Assembly: GCA_030762175.1 (NCBI GenBank)
Contig: CM060831.1
Coordinates: forward strand, 65,822,001 to 65,886,000
Direction of reading: 5' to 3'
Source of the DNA: Metallyticus violacea
Taxonomy: Eukaryota > Arthropoda > Insecta > Mantodea > Metallyticidae
Length of the DNA stretch: 64,000 nt
Translations under genes and position numbers: made by a program
Notes under the pieces: model-generated
What the model was told of the DNA's origin: nothing
Databases searched by the model: none
What the model saw: the letters and a program-made list of their open reading frames with translations, nothing else
In this document: positions 37,537-49,570 of the stretch, one piece after another
Layout of the letters: each line of letters starts with the position of its first letter
How positions within the stretch are numbered: the first letter of the stretch is position 1

Positions 37537-39180
37537 TTGGCTGTAACAAATTTCCATTCTCATGTAGTTTTGCTGATGCCACTCGGAATGAAAAGAAATT
37601 CAAAGCATTCTTGGTAGCTGTGTTGTTTGCAATGATCTCCTTTAAGTATGACTAGAGGTGTATATGTTTTAAAGTCTTGAAGGCGAAGTTCACATTTCCT
37701 TGCGACCCATCTAAAGAAATTATGTATCGATCTATATGGAAATTCCTCGCCTTGTTCGGCGATCTTAACTTTATCGAAACATTTCTTCCATTGTTTTACA
37801 CTATATTTTCAGAAAATCTCACGGCACACTTAATACAGATATAGAAGCCTTTGAAAATGAAATAAAAAAAGTGAAATAACAAGTCTATAGCGGAAAGAAA
37901 CGGTGTGAAAACTCGTACAATATATACAGTATACTTTAGATACAAATCTGACTGAAATTGCTTGTTAAAAAAAAAAAAAAAAGACCGGCTATATTTCTTG
38001 AGGGTAAGCTTGGCTACAAAACATTAAATTAAGGTAATAAGCGCCTTAAAATCCGAAAAAAATTGCTTATACAGGGAGGAATAGTCATAAACATTAACTC
38101 CAGATAACTGAAACGTTTTCAATCTCCATTTCTTAAAGCTACATTAATGACTAATTTAACTCAAAATTACTAATCACTTTTAAGAGAGAAAGAAAGGAAA
38201 AAAAAAAAAAAACACACCTCTTTCACTGTAAAATTGATTTTTTTCCCTCATAAATGAAATACATATAAACATTCTTATATCCTGTGCTACCACATTAGGC
38301 GAGTGAAAGGCGCAGCATAAGTGTGGCTGTTAACTCATTTGTTTATAAAAGGAAGAGGTACGGGAACTTCTGACGCATGCGCAAACCAAGGTACTTTTTA
38401 AATTGTAGTACTAATAAACTAGATGCAAAATTTAATGACATATGAAGGTCAGTCAACCAACGCATATCGGGGTTGCCATACTAAGTGGGTGTGCGCAGAT
38501 GGGAGCAAGCCTCAATGATGATTCTTGAAATTTTTGAGAAATTGATGAATGTTCTATACGAGGGGGAAGATAGCAGTTTTTTCAACTTTTGTGCTTATTA
38601 TACGTAATTTTCCCTCTGACTGCACAACATTTCCCGTTTATGTATAGTTTCTTGTTACATTTTAAACGCAAAAGAACAGAGACACTTTTATATAAACTTT
38701 ATAGTAATGTACGACTGCAGACATATGCATCTTAAACATTCATTATGTCATCCTCCTTGTTTAGGTTGGGTAGCGAAAATTCGACGTGAATTTACGTCAA
38801 CTATCTCACGTATTACGCACCGAAAAAAACCAGATATATTTAGAAATTTAAGTCCTTTCTGATTATAACATTCTCGCATTTGAAATTTAAATGAATATTT
38901 CAATTGCAAGCGTAAAATAGAAACGATGCTCTCTCTCAACAATATACGCAACAAAGATGTACCATAACTGACAACATAGCGGGTCGGAGATGGACCCAGC
39001 CTGAAGCTTAATCTCCATATTCCATTAAGTTTTACGTTTGCTTTAATTAGGGAATATCTTAATCGCAGCGAATAGCACAGTTCCAAGCTAAGATTTAGCA
39101 GATGTGCAAAACGGTTGTCGGAATTAAACCTTGGCACTTATAAGTCTAAGATATGATGAATCCACATGAGATATACCTTC
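37537..39180. other. Gene-free stretch
   Basis: The 129-codon minus-strand frame at 38748-39137 is the largest here but shows no recognisable domain. Several A runs are present. Confidence 0.45.
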
Positions 39181-40105
39181 CAGAAGTGGCGGCTCGTGAC
39201 CCCTGTGGAAAGCTGGGCCAGGAGCATTTACATGACACTCAAATAGCGTGGAGGAAGGTCTCTTTTATCAAGACATACTCTCTCGTAACTGCCGAGCCAT
39301 TGTACGTTTGTGCTATTAAATTATGATTTATATGGAACTCTTCTAATTCACCTGTTTGCCCCTGCAGTCAATTCAGAAACAGCAATGAATTTTATGTATC
39401 TTTCAACCAGCTTACCCCCACTGATGTATCGCAATATCACAACAAATAATTGTGACATGTATGTAATATCTGTCGTTTCGTTGACTTGTACAGAAACAAA
39501 ATTTGTCATTTCTATTTCTTTTCTAATCTTATTCCTATAGACAAGATATATTTCCTACTTCACACCCCTATCAGCCAAGTTTTTTTTTAATCATAAAAGA
39601 ACCTTAATTTTGTGTCATCTTGGTGAGTAAGTTCCTAAAAACTTACATTAGCTTTAGGTTGATGAGATCCAAATCGTTTCATTTCCAACTTAACTGTTAA
39701 ACTTACACTTGAAAATGGAGTCTTCAATAAAACGCCCACTTTATTCATTGCCACAGAATAAATACACTTTTGTAACTTAACATTTAACACTGAAAATTAA
39801 CTTTCGACTGAAAAAAAAAAAAAATGAGGAAACCACCAATTTGAAACGAAGTGCGAAAACAACCCCTTGTAAGTTATGCGCGATTACAGTAATCACTCAA
39901 TATCTGGTTCCTAAGAAAAGAGAGAATGCCGAGGGCTTGCCATTCGCTACTTCATACTGGCTCAAGAGAACGCAGAAATAAGCAGGACAAAGTCTAACCC
40001 ATCTTGGAGGAAGACAAGTATAACTCCTGTAAATCTTTGCTGACCCAAAAAGGTTTAAGTTTAAAACCATAAAATTTTCCGGCCCATGAGCCTCCCTCGC
40101 TAACG
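39181..40105 (-). mobile_element. hAT-superfamily derivative
   Basis: The left end reads CAGAAGTGGCGGCTCGTGAC, a typical hAT-like terminus. The right end near 40105, on the opposite strand, reads GGGAGGCTCATGGGCCG, matching GTGGCGGCTCGTGACC with a few substitutions. Inside is a minus-strand fragment of a hAT transposase. At ~925 bp it is far below the 2.5-4 kb of autonomous hATs and is an internally deleted copy. No clean 8-bp duplication was found. Confidence 0.68.
39330..39540 (-). pseudogene. hAT transposase fragment (DUF4371-like)
   Basis: The minus strand from 39537 reads RNKIRKEIEMTNFVSVQVNE then TTDITYMSQLFVVILRYISG and GKLVERYIKFIAV. The FVSVQ(V/I)(D/N)ETTDI and VVILRY..GK.VER.. pattern is that of the DUF4371 / N-terminal RNase-H-like part of hAT transposases. 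The first catalytic Asp normally in the DETTD motif is Asn here. The frame stops near 39330 after about 70 codons, and neither the BED zinc finger nor the dimerisation domain is present. Confidence 0.83.
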
Positions 40106-41540
40106 GAGGAACCGCATGCTATCGCTACTACAGTAGATAGAAATGCGCTTATTGCGTAAGACACAATTAAGAACTAATCAGTTATACGTGACTGTTTTCA
40201 TGCATTTTTTGTTTTAAAAGTTAACCAGGAGAAGAAAACATGTTAAATAACCATAGTATTTTCTTTGGGGAGAGGCATCTGACTCTTATTATCGGGTCGA
40301 TGCTGCCTTCCAGGTTATAACGTATCATTTTGCTATGGGTGGAGCCAGCTCTACAGATTCTTTTGAACTCATTTAATTTAAGGGATAAGGGAAGAACACA
40401 GAATGTTTTCGCGCTGCGGCCACGTTAATGAGTCTTTATTGCACATCCCCCCCCCCAGGGGAACTTCTCTGAGAGGAAGGGGATCCACGGTTGCAGGTGA
40501 GGTTTCTAATGTTTCCAAAAGTTGCAGACTAGAGAATGGCGGTTTCGCCAAGGCATCGGTCAGGCACGCGGCACCAGCTGGCCTTGTCTGACGCTTCCGA
40601 AACGAAACTGAACTGATACTATGGAATGAAATGAGATGAAAGAAATATCCATCCAGAGTTCGCCTTAGTGACCAATGAAAATGAAAAACCCAAGGTAAGG
40701 ATGGGTGAATTGTCCTTCAAGTGTTTTTAACCCAGTATGCGAATTCATCACGCACCTTCAACGTTCAATAATTTATGAATGGCAACTGCCATACTGAATT
40801 CCGTATCCCTTAGGGGCTCGAATTTTCGGAGTGAATTGTGATATACCTAGTAATGAAGCAAGAAGTTCTATAATAAAAAAAAAAAAAAAAAAAAAAAAGG
40901 AAAAGAAGAAGGAATAACGATATAATAGAAGTAATTTATTTGTTTCAATTTATTCCCTTCCTTACTCCCTTACATAAGCACTAGAGTAAATAAAACTTGT
41001 TTCCATAGTTTCTATCCTATGCTGGGCTAAGAGGGCGTAAGCAAGGGAAGGAACAAGTAAAGGTGAACAAGGAAGGACAAATTGTTAAAACAAATGAAAA
41101 TGGTCGCAATATACAATCCCTTTGTTAGGTATAGTCTATTATTTTCTCATTTCTCCACTATGAATAAGTATAGTATAGCAGAAAAAAAAAGTATTCGGGA
41201 TAAATACGTCCATTGGAGTAATGTGAGAAAATACGCATTCGCTGTTCAGTCTCGAATCGGTCTGAAAGAAAGTCGTCCATTTTTCCCTCTTATTGCATGT
41301 TTCAATTTGTGCTTTATAATACTTTTTATTATTTTCCAATCTTTATTTCCAAATAGAATTACATTGCAATATAAGATATAACACTATGAAGGCAGCATAT
41401 TTTGAAAAAAAAATGGATATGGGTTTGATCTCTACTGTATCTTTTGGATATATGCTAGACATTTTCTTTGACTCGATTATTTTGATGATTGCATTTATTC
41501 AATTCTAAAACACTAACGTATATTAATCCGCTGTATTGTC
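40106..41540. other. Gene-free stretch
   Basis: A GC-richer segment at about 40400-40600 has a 62-codon open frame with no recognised motif. A 24-nt A run occupies 40875-40898. Confidence 0.45.
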
Positions 41541-41745
41541 TTCAGTCGCAGTTGGTCTGCGCAGTCGCTTGGGACTCGTATTCAGGAGGTCACGGGTTCA
41601 AATCACTTGGATGGACATTTTGGGCTTTTTCGTGGTTCCCCTTGGTTGCTTATACAAATGCTGAAATTATTATTTTCTTTCCAAGAAGGTTCTGTTCTCC
41701 CATTTCATTTCTTTTCATTTCATTCCGTTTGCTTTTACAGGGTCT
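41541..41745 (+). mobile_element. SINE-like element, family 3 type
   Basis: Starts with TCAGTCGCAGTTGGTCTGCG and GGTCACGGGTTCAAATCAC (A- and B-box-like). It continues with TTTTTCGTGGTTCCCCTTGG, comparable to the core of the 23025 element, and ends in a CATTTCATTTC-rich segment comparable to that of 13662. Confidence 0.55.
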
Positions 41746-42049
41746 AAAGTGGTTGGCGAGTTGCGGTGTGACAGTTGCTTGCGCCTTGGAGGGGTGTTCT
41801 GGCGGCGTCGGAGTGTTCTATCTATAAAAAATGTTAGGGGATCTAAGTTTGTGCCGTTCCGCTCCTGGATCCTGGCCTCCGTTGCCTCCCTTACCTCATC
41901 CCTTCCTTCCGGAGTAACCCGGGAATAACGGCCAGCCATTGTGAATAGTTGAAATACCGAAAATTCCTCTGTTCCTACCAACTCCATCGGTTAGGTTAGA
42001 TTTCTGAATAAATGTGCAGTGAAACCCAGATTTAATGTTAAGCCTGGTA

Positions 42050-42253
42050 AAAACAATTAATAGTTTTATTCAATATTAAAACATGAAGAAGGAAAAAAAA
42101 AAACACATTTCAAATTAAAAAGGAAATTTTTATCGGTTTACGCCTTACAATAAAATATCTCAGTTATTAATGAGGAACATGAGCTTGCCGTTCTTAACAC
42201 AAACGTTGGAATTGAAAGACGCGTTTTCTGTTCAGCCGAGAAAACTGTTTCGT

Positions 42254-42289
<36 letters not shown>

Positions 42290-42850
42290 GTTTGTATGGA
42301 AAAATCCGGCTCGCACAATTAGGCGGTTAAAAAGGTAACAGGGTATTAATTGTTTCCACAGTTATTATTGACTACTCTTTCTGAGCTAATATTTAAATTT
42401 TGAGGAGTGATAGTTTAAGTTAAAATGTTTAGTCTTTCTTTCTGCAGAGGTTGATTCTGGGGCCACAGCCTAAGATTGCGCATCCTGCCATAATTGGAAA
42501 CAGTGATGGAGGGGGAAAAATTGTGTCTTGTTATTCTCAAGAGCTAGAAAAGCATTTAAAATCAATTTGGACGTCCCTCTCGTCTCTAAAATTTCTTCTT
42601 CTAATCAGAAACTTGTTTGTATTTAACTTAAATGTGTTTTAAAAAGGCCAAAATAACACAATAATGCATATAACACCTCAAACTACGAATCATTGTCAGA
42701 ACATAGAGGAAATGGCGTTACAAACAGCTGAAGGCATGTGAGCGCGCCAAGGTTGTGTCTCCCGCTTTGTTGCCAACTCGTACGCTAGTGTGCTGTGGAA
42801 ATTCACTTACCTAGGATAGAGCGTTGAGTACCACTGGATTAGACTGTTAA
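42050..42850 (+). repeat. Unrecognised repeat R, copy 1
   Basis: Aligns collinearly with 44740-45528. Shared stretches are AAAATATCTCAGTTATTAAT then GAGGAACATGAGCTTGCCGT (against GAGAAACTTGAACTTGTCGT), TTGGAAACAGTGATGGAGGG (against TTTGGCAATAGTGATGGAGG), TTCTAATCAGAA, and TTGTTGCCAACTCGTACGCT then AGTGTGC (against TTGTTGCCAAATCGTACATA then AGTGTGC). It contains a T run at 42259-42283. No coding capacity or terminal repeats were recognised, so the class is unknown. Confidence 0.72.
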
Positions 42851-44424
42851 AGGTACAGGCGGATATGGACGGTGTGTGTACTACTGCAATAGGGGCTATA
42901 CGTAAACAACTGCGATTCTGTCTGAGTGCTTTTTTGCTTATTGTCAGTGGATGCGCGCCAGATTGAGTGCATTTTACTTTCCTTTCAACAGCTAGGTGCT
43001 TTTTTCTTGTGCGCTATTTTTAAGGATTCAAATGCAGACCGTTGATAAAATGCTGGTATCCAGGCTTGGTTCTATTGCATTTATGGCACATAATTCGGTA
43101 ACGGAAAATTTTATTCCTATTTATAGCCATGCTTCAAATGCCTAGTAATATTTTAGTTGGTGCCACAAACTTTAGAACTCGATTGTAGAATTTGAACGGG
43201 TTGGAGGGTTCTCTCTCTTTCTCTCTCTCACAGTTCACAGAGCTCGGTAACTTTAATTTTTTGATGATAAAAACCAACAGCATAACCAATTATTTCCATG
43301 CTATTTTCACTTCCGTGGCCACCGCTTTGCTACAGATAATGGAATGGACCAGTGACATTTTACGCAATTGAATCAACAGTTTTAGCATCGCTAAACGAGC
43401 AACAGTGTGATAATTGCAATTAAACATTAACAAACGAATACAGCCTGGAGCTCCAAAGCAAATAACATTCTTCCAGCCAATAGCATCAAAATGAAGCAGA
43501 TAAAAAACGCTTTCTCCTCTAGGTACGCAGCTACCTCAATCGCCGCTATTTTTAATGGGCTCTTCACGAACCGCCCTCTTTGTGTCCACCGAAACGCTGA
43601 TCATACGAAACGGAAACTTTCTGAACCCAATCGACATTCTGCCTTTGTTTGCGTTGGAGACACAAAGCAACCACCGTCCCTTAGAGCGATTCGGAAGTTT
43701 TCCTTCTACGGCGGGTTTTAGCTAGACTCCCATACTCTCACGGACAGGAAGAAATGAATTAAAAAGCGCTTATTAGCTGCAGTTAAACATTATAGTATAT
43801 ATACAGCGATAATACAATTTTGAAGTCCATCAACTCCGTTTATTACTTCAAAGAATGTTGTTCCAATCTGAAAATGTCGGATGCATTTGCCCCTAAACGA
43901 GCTTTTCAGGTAAATATCCTTTAATGTGACGAAAACTGAAGGAGACTAAAAAAACCGCCCGAATTCCCAACAAATACGTAACACCCTCAAACTGCAGTTT
44001 GATGCACCTGAGGAGCAAAGTTAGAAGAAAAAAGAAAAAAATAGTGTAAACAATTTACAGAACAAAAAACTGCTCTCAAAAACATTTTTATGTACTAAAA
44101 TCAACTGCTTAGTTAAACTTTACAAAATATACTGTCCATATAGTGCTACAAATTTCCCCGCTTTTCTTTTCAGAATGTGCTTCTTTAAAAACGAAGAGTT
44201 AAGTGAAACGAATAGTTCAACAATAGCTACATATATACAGGTGTTACTTAACTACAACTTAAATTCAGAGATTGTAGAACGGGTCTTAGACTAGCAATTT
44301 AAGATCGGTAAGATAATAATCTGCCTTTACACTTCAATGCTTGGCATTAACTTTCTAAAGGACTAATACGCCATTGTACAATGAGTCACCTACTCGAAAC
44401 GAAACGGACGAAAGTTGGGGATAT
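42851..44424. other. Stretch between the two R copies
   Basis: Contains a (CT)n tract at about 43206-43230 and a 76-codon plus-strand frame (43491-43721) of fairly balanced composition without any motif I recognise. Confidence 0.4.
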
Positions 44425-44505
44425 TTATTTGGTGTAGTTGGTAAAACATTGGCGTCAAGCAAGAATAGGTCATTGTTTTCTAGTTCGAGTCTGTTTTTTT
44501 TTTGT
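44425..44505 (+). mobile_element. Weak tRNA-like element
   Basis: TTTGGTGTAGTTGGTAAAAC (A-box-like) and TTTTCTAGTTCGAGTCTG (B-box-like), followed by a T run. It would terminate pol III. It is heavily degenerate and not a functional tRNA. Confidence 0.4.
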
Positions 44506-44739
44506 CTTGTGTAATAGCATACTTAATAGCAGAATTAAAGGGAAAAAATATTCATAAGACCCGAAAATATGATCTTCAAAACCATAGTCTATCGCTTTAT
44601 TCATTAAGCCACACAGTAAAATAAACAGCTTCCTCTTGAGACCAATATTTCTCAAAAGGTGCGCAGCGGAACACTACTGTCTTACGAGATCCGCTAGGTG
44701 TGCCGCAAAATACAAACCTTTGATATTGCTTGTAAAAGT

Positions 44740-45528
44740 ATTAAAAATAATTTCAGTCAATATTTATTATAAAAAAGAGAACAAGAGTAAAACATTCAAG
44801 GTTTTCATATGTTTATTATACAGTGGATTTATTAGCTTAGAACTTATGACAAAATATCGAGTTATTAATGAGAAACTTGAACTTGTCGTTTAACAAAAGT
44901 TAAATTCATGATGAAATTGAGCGCAAACAACACAGGCGTATTTCCTGTTAAATTGAGGGAAATCTCTCGCGCCCTTGAAAAATGTAACGGTGTCAACTAC
45001 TTCCCAGCTACTATTGGGCACTCTTTGTTCGCTAAAAAATTAAAACGGGACAGTTCACCATATTTCACTTGAAGTCTTCGTTTGACTGAAGTTCTGTAAG
45101 TTGTTGTTGTTTTTTTTCCCCAGAGGGAGGTCGATGGTGCATTCCAGGGACAATGAATAAGGATTGTGTACCCAGGTATATTTGGCAATAGTGATGGAGG
45201 GAACTATTATGTCATATTATTCTCTAGAGTTAGGAGATGATTTGAAATCAGTTTAGAAGTAAATATTTCATATTTAACTTTTCTTATTCTAATCAGAAGT
45301 CACTTATTCACACTAAAGTTATATTTTAGAAAGGAAAAATTAGCATAATAATACATTTATCAAATGACCAACCAAAAATGTGGTATTACAACTGCAGGCC
45401 TACTGACTGATGGAAACAAACTGAGCATGCAATTCCGCATTGTTGCCAAATCGTACATAAGTGTGCCGCCAAAAACTAATTTTGTAGGATGGTGAGGTTG
45501 GGGTCCACTGCTTTAGATCAAGGTGCAT
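44740..45528 (+). repeat. Unrecognised repeat R, copy 2
   Basis: Second, diverged copy of the repeat at 42050-42850 in the same orientation, about 2.7 kb downstream. It lacks the long T run of copy 1, and its right end abuts the foldback MITE at 45531. No open frame is conserved between the copies. Confidence 0.72.
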
Positions 45529-45530
45529 TA

Positions 45531-45848
45531 CAGGGTGAATCACTTAACCTAACCGTTGTTCAGTACTGTCATATGCTTAGTCCGAGATTTTAGAATTTTT
45601 AATGCTAAATCTTGAATAACTGAAGTTGATAATAAAGATTGCCTCGCTCCGTAAAGCAGGTTCTAAGTAATTATAAAGCAAAAAGGTATACCATTTTGCT
45701 TTAACACTAACTTAGCAGCACCTAATTTCAACTTCTTTATCTTCATAAAACTGCGTTTTTTCCTCCTTCGATTTCCCTATCTCAAATTGCTTATCTAAGA
45801 TGCTCTACAATCTCTGAAATTATTGTGATGCAATTTATAGACACCCTG
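45531..45848. mobile_element. 318-bp foldback MITE with TA flanks
   Basis: Begins CAGGGTGAATCAC and ends with a sequence whose complement is CAGGGTGTCTATA; both ends are flanked by TA. The centre is palindromic: TAAAGCAAAAAGGTATACC meets its inverse around 45688/45689. Similarity of the arms extends outward (GGTTCTAAGTAATTA against GCTGCTAAGTTAGTG). TA flanks and a CAGGGTG terminus suggest mobilisation by a Tc1/mariner-type transposase. Confidence 0.8.
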
Positions 45849-47080
45849 TATTTACAAATATTGAAAGTTCATATTTTACATATATTTATAAAGTTATAAA
45901 GAAGAACTAATTGTACTTATGGTAATTACTGAAAATACAGTAAATTTAAAATGCATCTTGATTTACAAATTTAGTAATTATAACTAATGTAATAACAAAC
46001 ATGAATGACTTTTAAATATAATGTTTGTAGGATATTACAAATTATTTATTATTTTACCCTAAATATCAGTGATACTTATATTTCAATTGCAATCTGTATT
46101 CTCGGATACGATAAAAGAACATTACTTGTTCTTTTTCAACAATTATCTAAATGGAACCCATAAAAATATTAACAGTAGGGTAAGTAAAATACAAATCAAT
46201 TTAAAAACGCTGATTTGTGCGTTTTGATACATGTAATTAATTAAAAAAGACATAGTCCCTGTACAAAATATATTTCAAGTGAGTTTATATCTTAATTAAT
46301 AAAAATATGTTAATTATACACCTTTCTAAGAAATAAGAGGCAAGAACTTTATATATTCCAGAATCATACTTAGAAAGTACAGTCTCAAGATAGCAATGCA
46401 TATAAAATGTTTCTCATAGAAGTAAAATGTCTTCGCTGCTAACATTTCAGTCTGAGGGAGATGTAACATTGCTTTTCTTTCAGCCCTCTCTCTACGTCAG
46501 GCGGAAGAAAAAAATAAGGAAAAAAGGCCGGGAATCGACTTCATTTTTAAGCGAATATTCTCTTTTTTATATAGGTAGTTTCTTGTCATATTCTGTTCCT
46601 CAAAGCTTCTCATTTCAGGCGTTATTGACTGACATTCGAAGTAATTTATAGCGTTATGGGATATGCCACATCAATTCATCTTTCTGTTGTATATTTCTGC
46701 CGGACATGGTTCATTGTCGTAGCGAAATCGCCAACATTACAACAAATCAACAGCATCTGAAACGAGAAGCTTTGAGGAACTAAATCCCTAGGAATGCGAC
46801 AGTTGTTCATTCTTATTAAACAGTAATGTAAATGATGATAAATTTAACGGCATTCAAAGAGCCGTAATTATCTATGATAATGAATTCGGTATTTTGTTCC
46901 TCATTCCATACATTAGTTTTATTGTAGTAAATACAGTGCGGACCAGCCAAGAGTTTACCCATATTTCATGAACAGAGACAGGAACACGTTAGCTGTAAAT
47001 ATATCATATGTCTCCTTTCCTTTGCTTCCCTCTCAGGAGTAATGGGCAGATACTTGGCTGTCTACAATAACATGGCAGAA
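45849..47080. other. Gene-free AT-rich stretch
   Basis: No motif recognised; the 74-codon frame at 46427-46651 has no family signature. Confidence 0.5.
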
Positions 47081-47364
47081 ATTTTTTAATAGTGTTTAAA
47101 GCCCTTTTTTACTACTGAGGCACCACAGGCGGTGGAAACTGGTGGTACATGAAATGAAACGATAAATTGGGAAAGGAATAATTTTTTAAGGAAGGAAGCG
47201 TTCCAGGCCTAAGTTTAGGGTACCTCTCAGGCACTTGTCATTTATGAGGACGGGGAAACTTGGAAAAAAAACCTCAATCAGGGAAAACGGTCCTGGTGGG
47301 AATCAAGCCCCAGACCTTCCTCTCACAAGTCCGCTCCTTAACGACCTCAGCCACCCGTTACGAT
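47081..47364 (-). mobile_element. SINE-2 copy with target-site duplication
   Basis: Minus-oriented, flanked by ATGGCAGAA at 47072-47080 and 47365-47373. On plus it reads TTTAAAGCCCTTTTTTACTA then CTGAGGCACCACAGGCGGTG, the body GTTCCAGGCCTAAGTTTAGG, and the tRNA-like head ending ACGACCTCAGCCACCCGTTA. Confidence 0.95.
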
Positions 47365-47373
47365 ATGGCAGAA

Positions 47374-49451
47374 TATGGCATGAAAGGGCAATCATGATTC
47401 ATATAACGCCATGGACATCAATAAAAATTACCTGTGAATTATAAATTGAGTAAAGAATTTTACCTGCCTCATAAAGAAGTTCTAAGGGCATAAGTTTCTT
47501 AGATCTTTTCCGGAGTCTAATAAGAATGAAATATCTTTGCAAAATAAGGTATACTTGTGAGCCAGAAAATGATTATTACTTCCTAAATAGTTATTATACA
47601 AGTAAATAAGTATTTAAACCCATTTATTTATTCCCGCGTGTTCCCCCCCCCCCCAGAGAGAAATCAATGTTGGTGATATCAACCGCTGGCGAGTTGCTTA
47701 TTCTGTTTGAGACATCCGTAATTCCTGACTGATTCGCCTTGTATATTATAAAACTAGATTTTTTCCTCATGTTCTTCTATTTATCCCCATGCTACCTTAA
47801 ATAACGTTACGAAAATCGAATCTGTGTTGAAAGCTGTGTGTATAAACAGCAGATTTAATTATATTATCTAGTCATATATGCCGTCCAAAAATAAAACTTA
47901 AAATTCAATTCTCAACTCAACGCTGGCGCACCGTAGAAATTCAAAGTTCTTATGACACAAAATCAGTTCACGCTTTAATACACCAACAGGTTGAATCGCC
48001 CATGGACAGACCATTTGTGTCCTTTATGTGTTTCAAGCCTGGGATTCATGTATCACCTACAAGATATGATTTAGATGTACAAAACTTGTGTGGTGTAATT
48101 TCATATGATATACGCCTATAAGCGATCGCTAAACGATTGTATCTCAGAAGAGTTTAGGAAACATTTATTGTTGTTATTGCTTTTTCCTTTATATAACTAT
48201 ATCCAATTTGCTTCTTTTTCTCTAACGGTGCATATATACGAATAAGGAGCGTTCTTTTCTTGTTCCTTCTTTCCTCTTTTTATTGTGAAATGACGTAAAA
48301 AGGGTTTTTTATGTAGTTGAAAAGGTCAAGCTACCTTAGCAACTACTGGGTCGTGAAAGTAGAAATGTTGAAAGGAGAATGACGTAATGACTCTCCATAC
48401 ATAACCCGGCATTATGAGAATCTCTTTGCTTTCGTGTACTGTCAGAGAAATAAAGAGGATATATTTAAAGCTAAAAGTCCTCTCAGATGCATTTAATATT
48501 ACTCATTTCGAACATAACGAAGGGGTCAAACAAGGCTATAGAATTTCACCAACCTGTTACGATAACCCAATATTATGGAAATAAAATCAATAACATGACA
48601 TATAAACACAAACATTGCATATTTAATCAAACAATTATGCAAAACTCTTAGTGAGACTGAAATATCACTATATAATTAAATATTATAACAAAATATAATA
48701 ATTTAATGATGTGAAACACAAAAATAATAATCTCTAAAGCAAACACGCAATTAAATTAATAATAATATTAATAGAAACAATAATAGAACTTCATTCATTA
48801 TATTAGGTATTATATATCTCAATATCTAATACACAATATAAGACAAAAGCAGCTAATTTTGTAATACGGCTAATTTCGTGACAGTTTCTCAGCTTCTCAA
48901 ACAAAATTACTACAGCGAAACTTTTCGTTTTGAAGCAAGCACATAGATAGCAATATATTCCAATACAATGGTTGTATTTGGTACGCCGAGATGGTGACAA
49001 AAGCGGATTTTTGAGAACTGAAGCAGCACTTATGGTCCATCCTTAAGGAAATATAAATATTAGATAACATGTATGTACAAAACTAATCATAATATTTTAG
49101 TAACGGAGATATTATGCATGTATATATGTGTATAATATGATATACCTTTAACACGTTGCTTGCATATCGAAAAAGGGAAAGTCTGTAGTGTTTTCTGTTA
49201 CCGTAGCTTGGAAAGCCAGAGACCATAAAACCCCGTACAAAAGGACAAGAGTAAACCCGAAGGTCGAGTGTGATGCAACTTTTAAAAGGATTGCCGTTGG
49301 AGGTTTAATAAACCCAAGGACATCTAAATTCGTTAGGGCTTTGACCCGACAGGCTTTTTTACAGTTGCCTTTAAAATATTCAATATCAACAAGAGTTTTA
49401 AACTTTCAAATAATAACAAATTACCAATGCTGGCCGGTTAATTTAAACCAG
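47374..49451. other. Gene-free stretch
   Basis: No coding motif. From about 49180 the composition becomes more balanced (unique, GC-richer block to ~49540). It contains a 97-codon plus-strand frame (49188-49481) I cannot assign. Confidence 0.45.
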
Positions 49452-49567
49452 CCAATAGGAAATGAAATTTTGAAAATTTAAACCAAGGCTCAAGACGTGC
49501 GTTTGCTTGGGTGAACCCTTGTGACGTCGTTAAGCCAACGATTATATATTTAAATTTAATATATAAG
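49452..49567 (+). promoter_or_regulatory. Candidate promoter-like cluster
   Basis: In 116 bp there are a CCAAT box (49452-49456), a CRE-like GTGACGTCG (49521-49529) and TATATAAGGGG (49560-49570), in the order and spacing of a TATA-type pol II promoter. A near-palindrome GGCCGGTTAATTTAAACCAGCC lies just upstream. No recognisable gene follows. It could drive an unseen short transcript, belong to a solo LTR, or be coincidence. Confidence 0.3.
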
Positions 49568-49570
49568 GGG

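Noticed and set aside
38371..38384. NRF-1-like site (ACGCATGCGCA) as a promoter
   Set aside because: An isolated short palindrome without TATA, initiator or downstream gene; chance is likely.
38748..39137. 129-codon minus-strand frame as a coding exon
   Set aside because: No motif, no splice context and AT-driven composition. It lies just outside the hAT element end.
49188..49481. Histone-like or mitochondrial-like insert
   Set aside because: The balanced composition and a KRI..GLI-type peptide suggested it, but alignment by eye to histone H4, H2A, H1 and mitochondrial rRNA failed.
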